Of a stretch of 64,000 nt of DNA, positions 1 through 10,561 are shown one piece after another. Source of the stretch: Streptomyces sp. T12 (lineage in GTDB: Bacteria > Actinomycetota > Actinomycetes > Streptomycetales > Streptomycetaceae); assembly GCF_028736035.1 (NCBI RefSeq), contig NZ_CP117866.1, forward strand, positions 7,564,001 to 7,628,000. The letters are read 5' to 3'. How positions within the stretch are numbered: position 1 is the first letter of the stretch; each line of letters opens with the position of its first letter. The position numbers and the translations under genes are program-made. The notes under the pieces are model-generated. The model had not been told where the DNA came from and searched no databases. It was given only the letters and a program-made list of their open reading frames with translations.

Positions 1-1
1 C

Positions 2-1075
2 GACGGCAACGATGTCCGTGTCAACGCCTCCATCGGCGTCGCCTTCGCCGAGCCGGGCCTCGGCGCGGGCGAGCTGCTGCGCAACGCCGACCTGGCCATG
101 TACCGCGCCAAGGCGGGCGGCAAGGGCCGCGTCGAGCTGTACAAGCCGCAGATGCAGCAGGACGTCGTACGCAAGGCGGAGCTGGCCACGCGCCTGCGTG
201 CCGCGCTGCACGACGGCGAGTTCGCGCTGCTGCACCAGCCGGTGGTGTGTCTGGAGGACGGCCGGATCACGTCGGTCGCCACCCAGGCGCGCTGGCGGTC
301 CTCGCAAGGGGTGCTGTTCACGCCCGCCGAGTTCCTGCGGGTGGCCGAGGACAGCGACAAGACCGCCGAGCTGGGCCGCTGGATGCTGGAGGAGGCCGTC
401 GAGCAGGCCGCCGAGCGCACCGCGACCGGGCTCGCCGTACCCGTCGCCGTGCGGGTGGGTGCGCGGCGGCTGCTGGACCGGTCGATGCCGCTCGGCTCGA
501 TCGAGGCGCTGCTGACCCGGCACGGGCTGCCGTCCGGGTCACTGATCATCGAGCTGTCCGACCTCGACCCCCGTGTCTCGCTGGACGAACTGGAGCGCCG
601 CCTGAGCGGCCTGCGCAGACTCGGTGTCCGGATCGCCCTGGACGGCTTCGGCAGCGGGTACGCGGCGCTCACGGCCCTGCGCCGGCTTCCCGTCGACGTA
701 CTCAGGCTCGACCGCGGTCTGGTCGAGGGAGTCGTCGAGTCCGCGCGGCTGCACAAGATCACCGGTGGGCTGCTGCGGATCGCCGGCGACCTCGGGCTGC
801 AGTCCGTGGCCGAGGGCGTGGACCTGCCGGAGCAGGTCGTCGCACTGCGCGCGATGGGGTGCACGCACGGGCAGGGCATGGCGTTCTCCGGTCCGCTGGA
901 CGAGTACCGGCTGCGCCGGGCGCTCGGTTCCGGCCGCTATCCGGTGCCGCACGGACCGGCGGAGCCCGCGTTCGCGGGTGGCGGCGCGGGGGTGTACACC
1001 GGTGGTGTGACCGCTGTTCTCGGAGGCGGAAGTGCCCTTCGCTCACATAATGAGACTCCCGTCCCACCCACTTGA
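2..1075 (+). CDS. GGDEF/EAL cyclic-di-GMP domain protein, 3' part
   Basis: The gene enters from the left edge, so its N-terminus is missing. The first visible residues are the end of a GGDEF domain (ASIGVA, then the NADLAMYRAK stretch), followed by an EAL-type domain of about 240 residues. The EAL signature is degenerate: VATQARW stands where active phosphodiesterases have VEALLRW, and DGFGSGY replaces DDFGTGY, so metal-binding acidic residues are lost. From family knowledge such a domain is probably catalytically dead and may act as a c-di-GMP or protein-binding module. The last 40 residues are low complexity. The stop lies inside a perfect inverted repeat just before the ilvB leader. In S. 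coelicolor the gene upstream of ilvB encodes a c-di-GMP protein (from memory, CdgD). Whether the GGDEF half is active cannot be judged here. Confidence 0.85.
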   Translation, partial: DGNDVRVNASIGVAFAEPGLGAGELLRNADLAMYRAKAGGKGRVELYKPQMQQDVVRKAELATRLRAALHDGEFALLHQPVVCLEDGRITSVATQARWRSSQGVLFTPAEFLRVAEDSDKTAELGRWMLEEAVEQAAERTATGLAVPVAVRVGARRLLDRSMPLGSIEALLTRHGLPSGSLIIELSDLDPRVSLDELERRLSGLRRLGVRIALDGFGSGYAALTALRRLPVDVLRLDRGLVEGVVESARLHKITGGLLRIAGDLGLQSVAEGVDLPEQVVALRAMGCTHGQGMAFSGPLDEYRLRRALGSGRYPVPHGPAEPAFAGGGAGVYTGGVTAVLGGGSALRSHNETPVPPT

Positions 1076-1084
1076 CAGTGGGTG
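1065..1084 (+). promoter_or_regulatory. Inverted repeat with TTGACA in its loop, upstream of the ilvB leader
   Basis: CACCCAC (1065-1071) and GTGGGTG (1078-1084) are perfect inverted repeats around the hexamer TTGACA. It overlaps the stop codon of the upstream gene. It could be the -35 of the ilv promoter, an operator or a weak terminator. No convincing -10 sits 16-18 bases downstream; a CATAAT at 1046-1051 is another possible -10. Confidence 0.3.
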
Positions 1085-1108
1085 CGTGCCGGGGGGAGGG
1101 TCAGTGCC

Positions 1109-1150
1109 ATGCGCACCCGAATTCTCGTACTTGGAAAGCGCGTCGGCTGA
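1109..1150 (+). CDS. ilvB leader peptide (13 residues)
   Basis: An ATG 8-10 bases after a GGGGGAGGG ribosome site opens a 13-residue reading frame, MRTRILVLGKRVG, ending in TGA. Four consecutive codons specify Ile, Leu, Val and Leu. A Rho-independent terminator follows about 55 bases downstream, before ilvB. This is the classical layout for ribosome-mediated attenuation by branched-chain amino acids, and leader peptides of this kind are known upstream of actinobacterial ilvB. Stalling at the Ile-Leu-Val-Leu codons would favour read-through into ilvBNC. The alternative antiterminator pairing was not modelled. Confidence 0.85.
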   Translation: MRTRILVLGKRVG

Positions 1151-1204
1151 AGCTGGTGACGTCCGGACAGACCCGGAACTCCCAGCCTCCACACCCGGCG
1201 CGCT

Positions 1205-1238
1205 CCCCTCGCTTGCCTTATGGCACGAGGGGTTTTTT
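1205..1238 (+). terminator. Attenuator terminator upstream of ilvB
   Basis: CCCCTCG (1205-1211) pairs with CGAGGGG (1226-1232), extended inward by a TGCC/GGCA pairing around a TTAT loop, and is followed directly by six T residues (1233-1238). T-runs are rare in this genome, so this is a strong intrinsic terminator. It lies 75 bases before the ilvB start and after the leader peptide. Confidence 0.85.
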
Positions 1239-1312
1239 GTTGCACAGGCACGAGTCGTGCAGCACCGAAACTCCGCCCAAACCTCGCAAAAACCCTCAGC
1301 ATCGAGAAGAGA

Positions 1313-3169
1313 ATGCCGATGACCGAGCAGGCCACCGGGGCCCATCACCCGCAGCCGCGGCCCCGATCCGGAGGACAGCAGTCCGCCCCCGAGCACGTCA
1401 CGGGTGCGCAGTCCCTCATCCGTTCGCTCGAGGAGGTCGGCGCCGGCACGGTATTCGGCATTCCGGGTGGTGCGATCCTTCCGGCGTACGACCCGCTGAT
1501 GGACTCCACCAAGGTCCGCCACGTCCTGGTCCGCCACGAGCAGGGCGCCGGCCACGCCGCCACCGGTTACGCACAGGCCACCGGCAGGGTCGGCGTCTGC
1601 ATGGCGACCTCCGGCCCCGGTGCGACCAACCTGGTGACGCCGATCGCGGACGCCCACATGGACTCGGTGCCGCTCGTGGCGATCACCGGGCAGGTGGCCT
1701 CCAAGGCGATCGGTACGGACGCCTTCCAGGAGGCGGACATCGTCGGCATCACCATGCCGATCACCAAGCACAACTTCCTGGTCACCAAGGCCGAGGACAT
1801 CCCGCGGGTCATCGCGCAGGCGTTCCACATCGCCGCCACCGGCCGCCCCGGACCGGTCCTGGTCGACATCTCCAAGGACGCCCTCCAGGCGAAGACCACC
1901 TTCTCCTGGCCGCCCACCATGGACCTGCCCGGCTACCGGCCCGTCACCAAGCCGCACGCCAAGCAGATCCGCGAGGCCGCCAAGCTGATCACCGCCGCGA
2001 AGCGCCCCGTCCTGTACGTCGGCGGCGGCGTGATCAAGGCCGGCGCCACCGCCGAGCTGAAGGTCCTCGCGGAACTCACCGGAGCGCCCGTCACCACCAC
2101 CCTGATGGCGCTCGGCGCATTCCCCGACAGCCACCCGCTGCACGTGGGAATGCCGGGCATGCACGGTGCGGTCACCGCCGTCACCGCGCTGCAGAAGGCC
2201 GACCTGATCGTTGCCCTCGGAGCCCGCTTCGACGACCGCGTCACCGGCAAGCTGGACAGCTTCGCCCCGTACGCCAAGATCGTCCACGCCGACATCGACC
2301 CGGCCGAGATCGGCAAGAACCGTGCCGCCGACGTGCCGATCGTCGGTGACGCCCGCGAGGTCATCGCCGACCTGGTCCAGGCCGTCCAGAAGGAGCACGC
2401 CGAGGGCCACCAGGGCGACTACAGCGCCTGGTGGCACGACCTCAACCGCTGGCGCGAGACCTACCCGCTCGGCTACGACCAGCCCGAGGACGGCTCGCTC
2501 TCCCCGCAGCAGGTCATCGAGCGCGTCGGTCAGCTCGCGCCGGAGGGCACGATCTTCGCGGCGGGCGTCGGCCAGCACCAGATGTGGGCCGCGCACTTCA
2601 TCCAGTACGACAAGCCCGCCACCTGGCTGAACTCCGGCGGCGCCGGAACCATGGGCTACGCGGTCCCGGCCGCGATGGGCGCCAAGGCCGGAGCCCCGGA
2701 CAAGACGGTCTGGGCGATCGACGGCGACGGCTGCTTCCAGATGACCAATCAGGAACTCACCACCTGCGCCCTGAACAACATCCCGATCAAGGTCGCCATC
2801 ATCAACAACGGCGCCCTCGGGATGGTCCGCCAGTGGCAGACCCTCTTCTACAACCAGCGCTACTCCAACACCGTGCTGCACTCCGGCCCCGAGGCCGACG
2901 GCAAGCAGCCGAGCGCCGGCACCCGCGTCCCCGACTTCGTCAAGCTGTCGGAGGCCATGGGCTGCTACGCGATCCGCTGCGAGTCGCCGGAGGACCTCGA
3001 CAAGGTCATCGAAGAGGCGAACTCCATCAACGACCGCCCGGTCGTCATCGACTTCATCGTCCACGAGGACGCGATGGTGTGGCCGATGGTCGCCGCAGGC
3101 ACCTCCAACGACGAGATCATGGCCGCTCGGGACGTCCGCCCCGACTTCGGCGACAACGAAGACGACTGA
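1313..3169 (+). CDS. ilvB: Acetolactate synthase large subunit
   Basis: Condenses two pyruvates to 2-acetolactate, or pyruvate plus 2-ketobutyrate to 2-aceto-2-hydroxybutyrate, the first shared step of Val/Leu/Ile synthesis. The 618-residue protein has the ThDP-enzyme order: N-terminal pyrimidine-binding domain with the catalytic Glu in [10 protein letters not shown] (E76), a central FAD/DHS-like domain and a C-terminal diphosphate-binding domain with GDGCFQMT and downstream NN. I chose the ATG at 1313, preceded by a GAGAAGA site; an in-frame ATG two codons later is an alternative. The N-terminal 30 residues are a low-complexity extension usual in actinobacteria. It lies behind the leader peptide and attenuator and is followed by ilvN after 21 bases, so expression is expected to respond to branched-chain aminoacyl-tRNA supply. 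Confidence 0.97.
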   Translation: MPMTEQATGAHHPQPRPRSGGQQSAPEHVTGAQSLIRSLEEVGAGTVFGIPGGAILPAYDPLMDSTKVRHVLVRHEQGAGHAATGYAQATGRVGVCMATSGPGATNLVTPIADAHMDSVPLVAITGQVASKAIGTDAFQEADIVGITMPITKHNFLVTKAEDIPRVIAQAFHIAATGRPGPVLVDISKDALQAKTTFSWPPTMDLPGYRPVTKPHAKQIREAAKLITAAKRPVLYVGGGVIKAGATAELKVLAELTGAPVTTTLMALGAFPDSHPLHVGMPGMHGAVTAVTALQKADLIVALGARFDDRVTGKLDSFAPYAKIVHADIDPAEIGKNRAADVPIVGDAREVIADLVQAVQKEHAEGHQGDYSAWWHDLNRWRETYPLGYDQPEDGSLSPQQVIERVGQLAPEGTIFAAGVGQHQMWAAHFIQYDKPATWLNSGGAGTMGYAVPAAMGAKAGAPDKTVWAIDGDGCFQMTNQELTTCALNNIPIKVAIINNGALGMVRQWQTLFYNQRYSNTVLHSGPEADGKQPSAGTRVPDFVKLSEAMGCYAIRCESPEDLDKVIEEANSINDRPVVIDFIVHEDAMVWPMVAAGTSNDEIMAARDVRPDFGDNEDD

Positions 3170-3190
3170 GCGAGGAAGAGCAAAGAGATC

Positions 3191-4889
<1,699 letters not shown>

Positions 4890-4900
4890 GCCTCAGCCGG

Positions 4901-4932
4901 CGGGGCCGGAGCATGCCGCTCCGGCCCCGTTG
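4901..4932 (+). terminator. Terminator after ilvC
   Basis: CGGGGCCGGAGC (4901-4912) pairs perfectly with GCTCCGGCCCCG (4918-4929), followed by TTGT. It marks the end of the ilvBNC unit. serA therefore probably has its own promoter in the remaining 190 bases, which also hold a CGGCCGTC/GACGGCCG hairpin (5077-5094). Confidence 0.7.
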
Positions 4933-5120
4933 TCCAACCCGTCGCATCACGGACGGGTGATCCTTACACAGCGGCGCAGGACGACCCACGATGCGCCACT
5001 ACACTGCCGTACTACATACGCGTCAGGCCCACAGCGTCGTGCGTCTTCCACGCGGCCACTAACCCTCCACCGCATGCGGCCGTCGGGACGGCCGTCCGCA
5101 TTGGACATGTGAGGACTCAC

Positions 5121-6710
5121 GTGAGCTCGAAACCCGTCGTACTCATCGCTGAAGAGCTTTCGCCCGCGACCGTGGACGCGCTTGGTCCGGACTTCGAGAT
5201 CCGGCACTGCAACGGCGCCGACCGGGCCGAGCTGCTGCCCGCCATCGCCGACGTGGACGCGATCCTGATCCGCTCCGCCACCAAGGTCGATGCCGAGGCG
5301 ATCGCCGCCGCCAAGAAGCTCAAGGTCGTCGCGCGAGCCGGCGTCGGCCTCGACAACGTCGACGTCTCCGCCGCCACCAAGGCCGGCGTGATGGTCGTCA
5401 ACGCCCCCACCTCGAACATCGTGACCGCCGCCGAGCTGGCCTGCGGTCTCCTCGTCGCCACCGCCCGCCACATCCCGCAGGCCAACGCCGCGCTGAAGAA
5501 CGGCGAGTGGAAGCGCAGCAAGTACACGGGTGTGGAGCTCGCCGAGAAGACCCTCGGTGTCGTGGGTCTGGGCCGGATCGGTGCGCTGGTCGCTCAGCGC
5601 ATGTCCGGCTTCGGGATGAAGGTCGTCGCCTACGACCCCTACATCCAGCCCGCGCGTGCCGCCCAGATGGGTGTCAAGGTGCTGTCGCTGGACGAGCTGC
5701 TCGAGGTCTCCGACTTCATCACCGTCCACCTGCCCAAGACCCCTGAGACCGTCGGCCTCATCGGCGACGAGGCGCTGCGCAAGGTCAAGCCGAGCGTGCG
5801 CATCGTCAACGCCGCGCGCGGCGGGATCGTCGACGAGGAGGCGCTGTACTCCGCCCTCAAGGAGGGCCGCGTCGCCGGCGCCGGTCTCGACGTGTACGCG
5901 AAGGAGCCCTGCACGGACTCCCCGCTGTTCGAGTTCGACCAGGTCGTCGCCACCCCGCACCTCGGTGCCTCCACCGACGAGGCGCAGGAGAAGGCCGGTA
6001 TCGCCGTCGCCCGCTCGGTGCGCCTCGCCCTCGCCGGTGAGCTCGTGCCCGACGCGGTCAACGTCCAGGGCGGCGTCATCGCCGAGGACGTCAAGCCGGG
6101 TCTGCCGCTCGCCGAGCGCCTGGGCCGTATCTTCACGGCGCTCGCCGGTGAGGTCGCGGTCCGCCTCGACGTCGAGGTGTACGGCGAGATCACCCAGCAC
6201 GACGTGAAGGTGCTGGAGCTCAGCGCCCTCAAGGGTGTCTTCGAGGACGTCGTCGACGAGACGGTGTCGTACGTCAACGCCCCGCTGTTCGCCCAGGAGC
6301 GCGGCGTCGAGGTGCGGCTGACCACCAGCTCGGAGGCCACCGACCACCGCAACGTCGTCACCGTGCGCGGCACGCTTGGCAACGGCGAGGAGGTGTCGGT
6401 CTCCGGCACGCTGGCCGGCCCGAAGCACCTGCAGAAGATCGTCGCGGTCGGCGACTACGACGTCGACCTCGCGCTCGCCGACCACATGGCCGTCCTGAAG
6501 TACGAGGACCGTCCGGGTGTCGTCGGCACCGTCGGCCGCATCTTCGGCGAAGCCGGCATCAACATCGCCGGCATGCAGGTCTCGCGTGCCGTCGCCGGTG
6601 GTGAGGCGCTGGCCGTCCTGACCGTCGACGACACGGTGCCCGCCGGGGTGCTGACCGAGGTCGCCGAGGAGATCGGGGCGACGTCCGCCCGCGCTGTGAA
6701 CCTGGTCTGA
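5121..6710 (+). CDS. serA: D-3-phosphoglycerate dehydrogenase
   Basis: Oxidises 3-phosphoglycerate to 3-phosphohydroxypyruvate with NAD+, the first committed step of serine synthesis. The 529-residue protein is the long actinobacterial form: substrate domain, Rossmann domain (GVVGLGRIGALVAQRM), catalytic region with the R-E-H set (NAARGG, KEPCTDSPL, ATPHLGAST), an ASB domain (about 320-450) and a C-terminal ACT domain (about 455-529, DRPGVVGTVGRIFGEAGINI) for serine feedback. I chose GTG 5121, because GAGGA sits five bases upstream; a GTG at 5109 overlaps that site and is less likely. It converges with the MFS gene, with the stops three bases apart. Confidence 0.96.
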   Translation: MSSKPVVLIAEELSPATVDALGPDFEIRHCNGADRAELLPAIADVDAILIRSATKVDAEAIAAAKKLKVVARAGVGLDNVDVSAATKAGVMVVNAPTSNIVTAAELACGLLVATARHIPQANAALKNGEWKRSKYTGVELAEKTLGVVGLGRIGALVAQRMSGFGMKVVAYDPYIQPARAAQMGVKVLSLDELLEVSDFITVHLPKTPETVGLIGDEALRKVKPSVRIVNAARGGIVDEEALYSALKEGRVAGAGLDVYAKEPCTDSPLFEFDQVVATPHLGASTDEAQEKAGIAVARSVRLALAGELVPDAVNVQGGVIAEDVKPGLPLAERLGRIFTALAGEVAVRLDVEVYGEITQHDVKVLELSALKGVFEDVVDETVSYVNAPLFAQERGVEVRLTTSSEATDHRNVVTVRGTLGNGEEVSVSGTLAGPKHLQKIVAVGDYDVDLALADHMAVLKYEDRPGVVGTVGRIFGEAGINIAGMQVSRAVAGGEALAVLTVDDTVPAGVLTEVAEEIGATSARAVNLV

Positions 6711-6713
6711 GTT

Positions 6714-8270
6714 CTATCGAACGCCGGACGCGCTGAGCTTGCTCGGCGCGTCCGGCGTTTCGCATGAGCCCTCCGGCACCTCGACCCGGCGCAGTGCGAC
6801 CGCCGCCAGCCCCGCCGCGCCCGCCAGCAGTACCGCTCCCGCGATCGCCGCCCCCTGCATCCCGCTGGTGAACGCCTCCCGCGCCGCCGTCGCCAGTCCC
6901 GGGACCCGGTCGGCGACCGCCAGCGCGCCGCCCAGCGTCTCGTGCGCCGCGTCCGGCGCCGACGCCGGGATCTCGTGCCGGTAGATCGCCGTGCCGATCG
7001 AGCCGAGGACGGCCATACCGAGGGCGCCGCCGAACTCGGCACCGGTCTCCAGCAGGGAGGACGCGGACCCCGCCCGTTCCACCGGGGCGGAGCCCATCGC
7101 GAGGTCCATGATCTGGGACATCACGGTGACGCCTCCGACAGCGAGGACCGCGCACGCGGTCAGCACCAGCCACAACGAGTCCGTGCCGGCGAGGGACAGC
7201 AGTACGAAACCGGTCGCGGCGATCGCGAAACCCGCGGCGACGACGTAGGCCCGGTTGACGCCCTTCTGCACCAGCTGGGTCGCGACCGGCCCCGCCGCCC
7301 CGATCGGCACCGACGGCAGCAGGGCCCACAAGGCCGCCTCCAGCGCGCCCTTGCCGAGCACCGACTGCAGGTACTGCGTGGTGAAGTAGGACGAGCCCAT
7401 CACCGCGAACATGCAGACGAGGTTGAGGCCCACGGAGGGCGCGAAGCCCCGTCCGCGGAACAGGTCCGGGGAGATCATCGGTGCTGCGGCCGTGCGCTGG
7501 CGGTGGACGAAAAGGGCCGCGAACAGCAGGCCGACGGTGATCGAGACGACGTAGCGGACGTTCCAGCCCTCGGACGGGATCTCCTTCAGGCCGTAGACCA
7601 CGGGAAGCACCGCCGCCATCGACAGGGGAACGCTCAGCCAGTCGAAACGGCCGGGCGCGAGATCCTTGGACTCGGGGAGCAGGATCGGGCCGAGGGCCAG
7701 CAGCAAGGCCATCGAGGGCAGGTTGACCAGGAAGACCGAGCCCCACCAGAAGTGCTCGACCAGCACCCCGCTCATCACCGAGCCGAGGGCGATCCCGGCC
7801 GTCATCACGCCGGACCACATGCCGATCGCCTTCGCGCGCTGCGCGGGGTCGGTGAACATCGTGCGGAGTATGGCCATCGTCGACGGCATCAGGGTCGCGC
7901 CGCCGATGCCGAGGACCGCGCGGGCCGCGATCAGGGTCTCGGCGCTGTTCGCGTACGCCGCCACCAGCGAGGCGGTGCCGAAGGCGGCGGCGCCGATCAG
8001 CAGGAGTCGGCGGTGGCCGATGCGGTCGCCGAGCGAGCCCATCGTCATCAGCAGGCCGGCCAGCACGAAGGCGTAGATGTCGAAGATCCACAGCTGCTGG
8101 GTGCCGCTCGGCTCCAGGTCCGCGCTGATCGCCGGAACCGCGAAGTAGAGGACGGAGACGTCCATGGAGACGAGCAGCAGCGGAAGCATCAGCACGCCGA
8201 GGGCGGTCCATTCGCGGCGGCCGGCTCGGGCGGATGGAGGCGTGGTCGTGCTCGTCGGGTTTGTTGTCAT
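6714..8270 (-). CDS. MFS drug efflux transporter, DHA2 (14-helix) type
   Basis: The 518-residue membrane protein begins with a short polar N-terminus and then regular hydrophobic helices. Motifs of the drug:H+ antiporter DHA2 group are visible: LDVSVLY-like (here MDVSVLYFAVPAI), GSLGDRIGHRRLLLIGA as motif A between helices 2 and 3, and helix 5 motif C (AGIALGSVMSGVLVEHFWW). Length fits the QacA/SmvA-type family. It is transcribed divergently from a TetR gene with an 84-base spacer holding four phased repeats, so that TetR probably represses it. The exported compound cannot be predicted. Its 3' end is inside a bidirectional hairpin shared with serA. Confidence 0.9.
   Translation of the reverse strand: MTTNPTSTTTPPSARAGRREWTALGVLMLPLLLVSMDVSVLYFAVPAISADLEPSGTQQLWIFDIYAFVLAGLLMTMGSLGDRIGHRRLLLIGAAAFGTASLVAAYANSAETLIAARAVLGIGGATLMPSTMAILRTMFTDPAQRAKAIGMWSGVMTAGIALGSVMSGVLVEHFWWGSVFLVNLPSMALLLALGPILLPESKDLAPGRFDWLSVPLSMAAVLPVVYGLKEIPSEGWNVRYVVSITVGLLFAALFVHRQRTAAAPMISPDLFRGRGFAPSVGLNLVCMFAVMGSSYFTTQYLQSVLGKGALEAALWALLPSVPIGAAGPVATQLVQKGVNRAYVVAAGFAIAATGFVLLSLAGTDSLWLVLTACAVLAVGGVTVMSQIMDLAMGSAPVERAGSASSLLETGAEFGGALGMAVLGSIGTAIYRHEIPASAPDAAHETLGGALAVADRVPGLATAAREAFTSGMQGAAIAGAVLLAGAAGLAAVALRRVEVPEGSCETPDAPSKLSASGVR
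6721..6758. terminator. Bidirectional hairpin between serA and the MFS gene
   Basis: ACGCCGGACGCG (6721-6732) and CGCGTCCGGCGT (6747-6758) are perfect 12-base inverted repeats. They overlap the last codons of the minus-strand MFS gene and lie ten bases after the serA stop. There is no long T-run (TTTCG on the plus side). Confidence 0.65.
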
Positions 8271-8282
8271 GTCAGGGAATGT

Positions 8283-8331
8283 ACGCGCGTCTTAAACGCT
8301 TGTCTAGGACGCTTGTATATGACGCGTGTAT
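8283..8331. promoter_or_regulatory. Four 13-bp-phased repeats between MFS and tetR
   Basis: Four related decamers start at 8283 (ACGCGCGTCT), 8296 (ACGCTTGTCT), 8309 (ACGCTTGTAT) and 8322 (ACGCGTGTAT), each exactly 13 bases apart. The outer pair TACGCGCGTC and GACGCGTGTA also form an inverted repeat with one mismatch. The repeats fill the divergent promoter region and start 13 bases from the MFS start codon. They are the likely binding region of the adjacent TetR protein (inference). Confidence 0.6.
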
Positions 8332-8354
8332 GGATCGGCGGTAGGGTGGTCGGC

Positions 8355-8936
8355 ATGGGACACCGTGAGGATCTGCTCGAAGGCGCCAAGCGCTGCCTGC
8401 TGGCGAAGGGCTTCGTGCGCACGACCGCGCGCGACATCGTCAAGGAGTCCGGAACCAACCTGGCGTCGATCGGCTACCACTACGGATCGAAGGACGCGTT
8501 GCTGGCGCAGGCGTACGTGTCGCTGGCCGAGGGGATGGGTGACGCCTTCGAGGGGGACGGGGCCGCCATGAGTGCCGAGCCCGGTTCCCTCGAACGGTTC
8601 CGGGAGGTGTGGGCGAACGTCATCGCCACCATGCGGGAGCCGGGATCGATCTGGCATCTGAGCATGGAGATCGTGGTCATGGGCGACCAACTGCCCGAGG
8701 TGCGCGACTACTTGGCGCGGGCCCAGCGGGAGGCCGGGCGCGGGTTCGTGCCGATGCTCATGGGCGGGCGCGAGGAGGACGTCCCGGACGAGACCGCCGA
8801 CACCCTCGGCATGCTGTACGTGACCCTGATGACGGGGCTCATCGCCCAGTGGACCTTCGACCCCAAGACCGCGCCCAGCGCGCAGCAGCTCACCGAAGGC
8901 CTGCGCCAGGTGATCGAGGCCGCTACGCGCAAATGA
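8355..8936 (+). CDS. TetR-family regulator, probable repressor of the adjacent MFS pump
   Basis: The 193-residue protein has the TetR N-terminal helix-turn-helix (residues 1-50: EDLLEGAKRCLLAKGFVRTT then ARDIVKESGTNLASIGYHY) and an all-helical C-terminal ligand domain with no close hallmark. ATG 8355 is chosen because upstream in-frame sequence has no helix-turn-helix character and an AGGGTGG site lies nearby. It is divergent from the DHA2 pump, the classic arrangement for local repression relieved by the pump substrate. The stop overlaps by 14 bases the convergent end of the ABC ATPase gene. Confidence 0.9.
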   Translation: MGHREDLLEGAKRCLLAKGFVRTTARDIVKESGTNLASIGYHYGSKDALLAQAYVSLAEGMGDAFEGDGAAMSAEPGSLERFREVWANVIATMREPGSIWHLSMEIVVMGDQLPEVRDYLARAQREAGRGFVPMLMGGREEDVPDETADTLGMLYVTLMTGLIAQWTFDPKTAPSAQQLTEGLRQVIEAATRK

Positions 8937-9603
8937 CGCGCCCCTCGCGCATCTCGATCGCCCGGTCCGCGAAATGCCGTACGACCGCCCGGTCGTGGCA
9001 GATGAACAGGTAGCCGAGGCCGAGGTCGTCCTGGAGGTCGGCGAGCAGGTTCAGCACGCCGGCCCGCACCGAGGGATCGAGGGCCGAGACCGGCTCGTCC
9101 AGGACCAGCAGGCGCGGTTCGGACGCCAGCGCACGGGCGATTCCGACGCGTTGGCACTGGCCACCGGAGAGTTCGTGCGGGTGGCGGTCGCCGTACGACG
9201 GGTCGAGGCCCACCCGGTCGAGGAGTTGGGCGACGCGGGCGGGGCCGTCGGTGCCGTTCCAGCGGCCCTGCACCTTCAGTGGTTCCGCCACCGCGTCGCG
9301 GATGCGGTGGCGGGGGCTCAGTGAGCCGTACGGGTCCTGGAAGACGGGCTGCATGCGCGGGCGGATCGGGCGTAGCTCGCGTTCGGTGAGGGTCGTCAAC
9401 TCCCGTCCCTCAAAGAGGACTTCACCGGCGTGCGGGCGGCGCAGCTGGAGGGCCGCGAGGGCCGTGGAGGACTTGCCGCAGCCGGAGGGGCCGCCCAGGG
9501 CGAGCGTCTCGCCGGCGGCCAGGGTGAACGAGACGTGGTCGACGGCAGTCACATCGCCGTAGCGGACCACCAGGTCGCGAACCTCGAGCAGGGCGTCACT
9601 CAT
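8923..9603 (-). CDS. ABC transporter ATPase, OppF/NikE type
   Basis: Cytoplasmic ATPase of a peptide/nickel-type importer. The 226-residue protein has Walker A GGPSGCGKSS (about 37-46), the ABC signature as LSGGQCQRVGIARAL, Walker B RLLVLDEPVSALD and the switch His in FICHDRAVV. It lacks the C-terminal oligopeptide extension seen in its partner. The ATG overlaps the stop of the upstream ATPase gene in ATGAGTGA, so the two are translationally coupled. It is the last gene of a four-gene minus-strand operon. Confidence 0.92.
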   Translation of the reverse strand: MSDALLEVRDLVVRYGDVTAVDHVSFTLAAGETLALGGPSGCGKSSTALAALQLRRPHAGEVLFEGRELTTLTERELRPIRPRMQPVFQDPYGSLSPRHRIRDAVAEPLKVQGRWNGTDGPARVAQLLDRVGLDPSYGDRHPHELSGGQCQRVGIARALASEPRLLVLDEPVSALDPSVRAGVLNLLADLQDDLGLGYLFICHDRAVVRHFADRAIEMREGRVICA

Positions 9604-10561
9604 GGAACAACTCCGTTGCCGGGTAGGGGAGTTCGGGCCAGCGGTGACAGGCCACCAGGCGTCCCTCCACCTCCTGGGGCTTCGGCTCCACCGTATGGCA
9701 GAGGTCCGCCGCGAGCGGGCAGCGCGGGCTGAAGGCGCAGCCCGGGGGGAGGGTGCCCGGGGCGGGCGGGGTGCCGCGCAGGGCGGGGAGGCGGCGGCCG
9801 GGGGGTGCGTGCTGGGGGAGGGAGGCCAGCAGGCCCGCCGTGTACGGGGCGCGGGGGCGGGCCAGTACCGCGTCCGCCGGGCCGAGTTCGGTGAGCCGGC
9901 CGGCGTACATCACCAGCACGCGGTCCGCGTGGTCCCGTACGACGTCCATGTCGTGGGTGACGAGCACGAGCGCGGCCCCGACCGCCTCCCGCTGCTCGGC
10001 GAGCACCCGCAGCACCTGGTCGCGGTGCTCCTCGTCCAGGGCGGTGGTGGGTTCGTCGGCGACGACGACGTCGGGTTCGTTGATCGTCGCCATGGCGATG
10101 ACGGCGCGCTGCCGCATCCCGCCGGAGTACTCGTGCGGATATGCCCGCGCCTTGCGGGCGGCGTCCGGGATGCCGACCCGGTCGAGCGCGGTGATCGCCC
10201 GGGTCCGGGCCTCTTTGCGCGAGACGCGGGCCACCGACCGCACGGCGGCGGCGAGTTGGTCGCCGACCGGGTGCACGGGGGACAGGGCGGACAGGGCGTC
10301 CTGCGGGACGAGGGAGATACGGCGGCCGCGGTGGGCCGCGAGGTCCGGCTCGATCGTTCCGCCCGTCGTCGCGCCCCGGGGCAGCATGCCCAGCAGGGCC
10401 CGGGCCGTGAGGGACTTGCCGGCGCCCGACTCGCCGACGATCGCGAGCACTTCGCGTGGGCGGATGTCGAAGGAGAGACCGCGCACGGCCTCGACCCCGG
10501 CGAAGGCGATCCGCAGATCGCGCACCGACAGCAGCGGTTCGGTGGGGCGCTCAGGCTCCAA
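9596..10561 (-). CDS. ABC transporter ATPase, OppD/NikD type
   Basis: Second ATPase of the importer, about 321 residues. Walker A is GESGAGKS, the signature is YSGGMRQRAVIAMA and Walker B is DVVVADEPTTALD. A C-terminal oligo/dipeptide-transporter extension has the Cys-containing CAFSPRCPLA segment that in relatives binds an iron-sulfur cluster. I chose TTG at 10561: AAGGAG lies seven bases upstream, and no ATG or GTG fits. The start overlaps the permease stop by 11 bases, again suggesting coupling. A GTG or ATG further upstream would lie deep inside the permease gene. Confidence 0.88.
   Translation of the reverse strand: MEPERPTEPLLSVRDLRIAFAGVEAVRGLSFDIRPREVLAIVGESGAGKSLTARALLGMLPRGATTGGTIEPDLAAHRGRRISLVPQDALSALSPVHPVGDQLAAAVRSVARVSRKEARTRAITALDRVGIPDAARKARAYPHEYSGGMRQRAVIAMATINEPDVVVADEPTTALDEEHRDQVLRVLAEQREAVGAALVLVTHDMDVVRDHADRVLVMYAGRLTELGPADAVLARPRAPYTAGLLASLPQHAPPGRRLPALRGTPPAPGTLPPGCAFSPRCPLAADLCHTVEPKPQEVEGRLVACHRWPELPYPATELFHE

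Noticed and set aside
1046..1051. CATAAT as the ilvB -10 box
   Set aside because: No acceptable -35 lies 16-18 bases upstream; kept only as a possibility.
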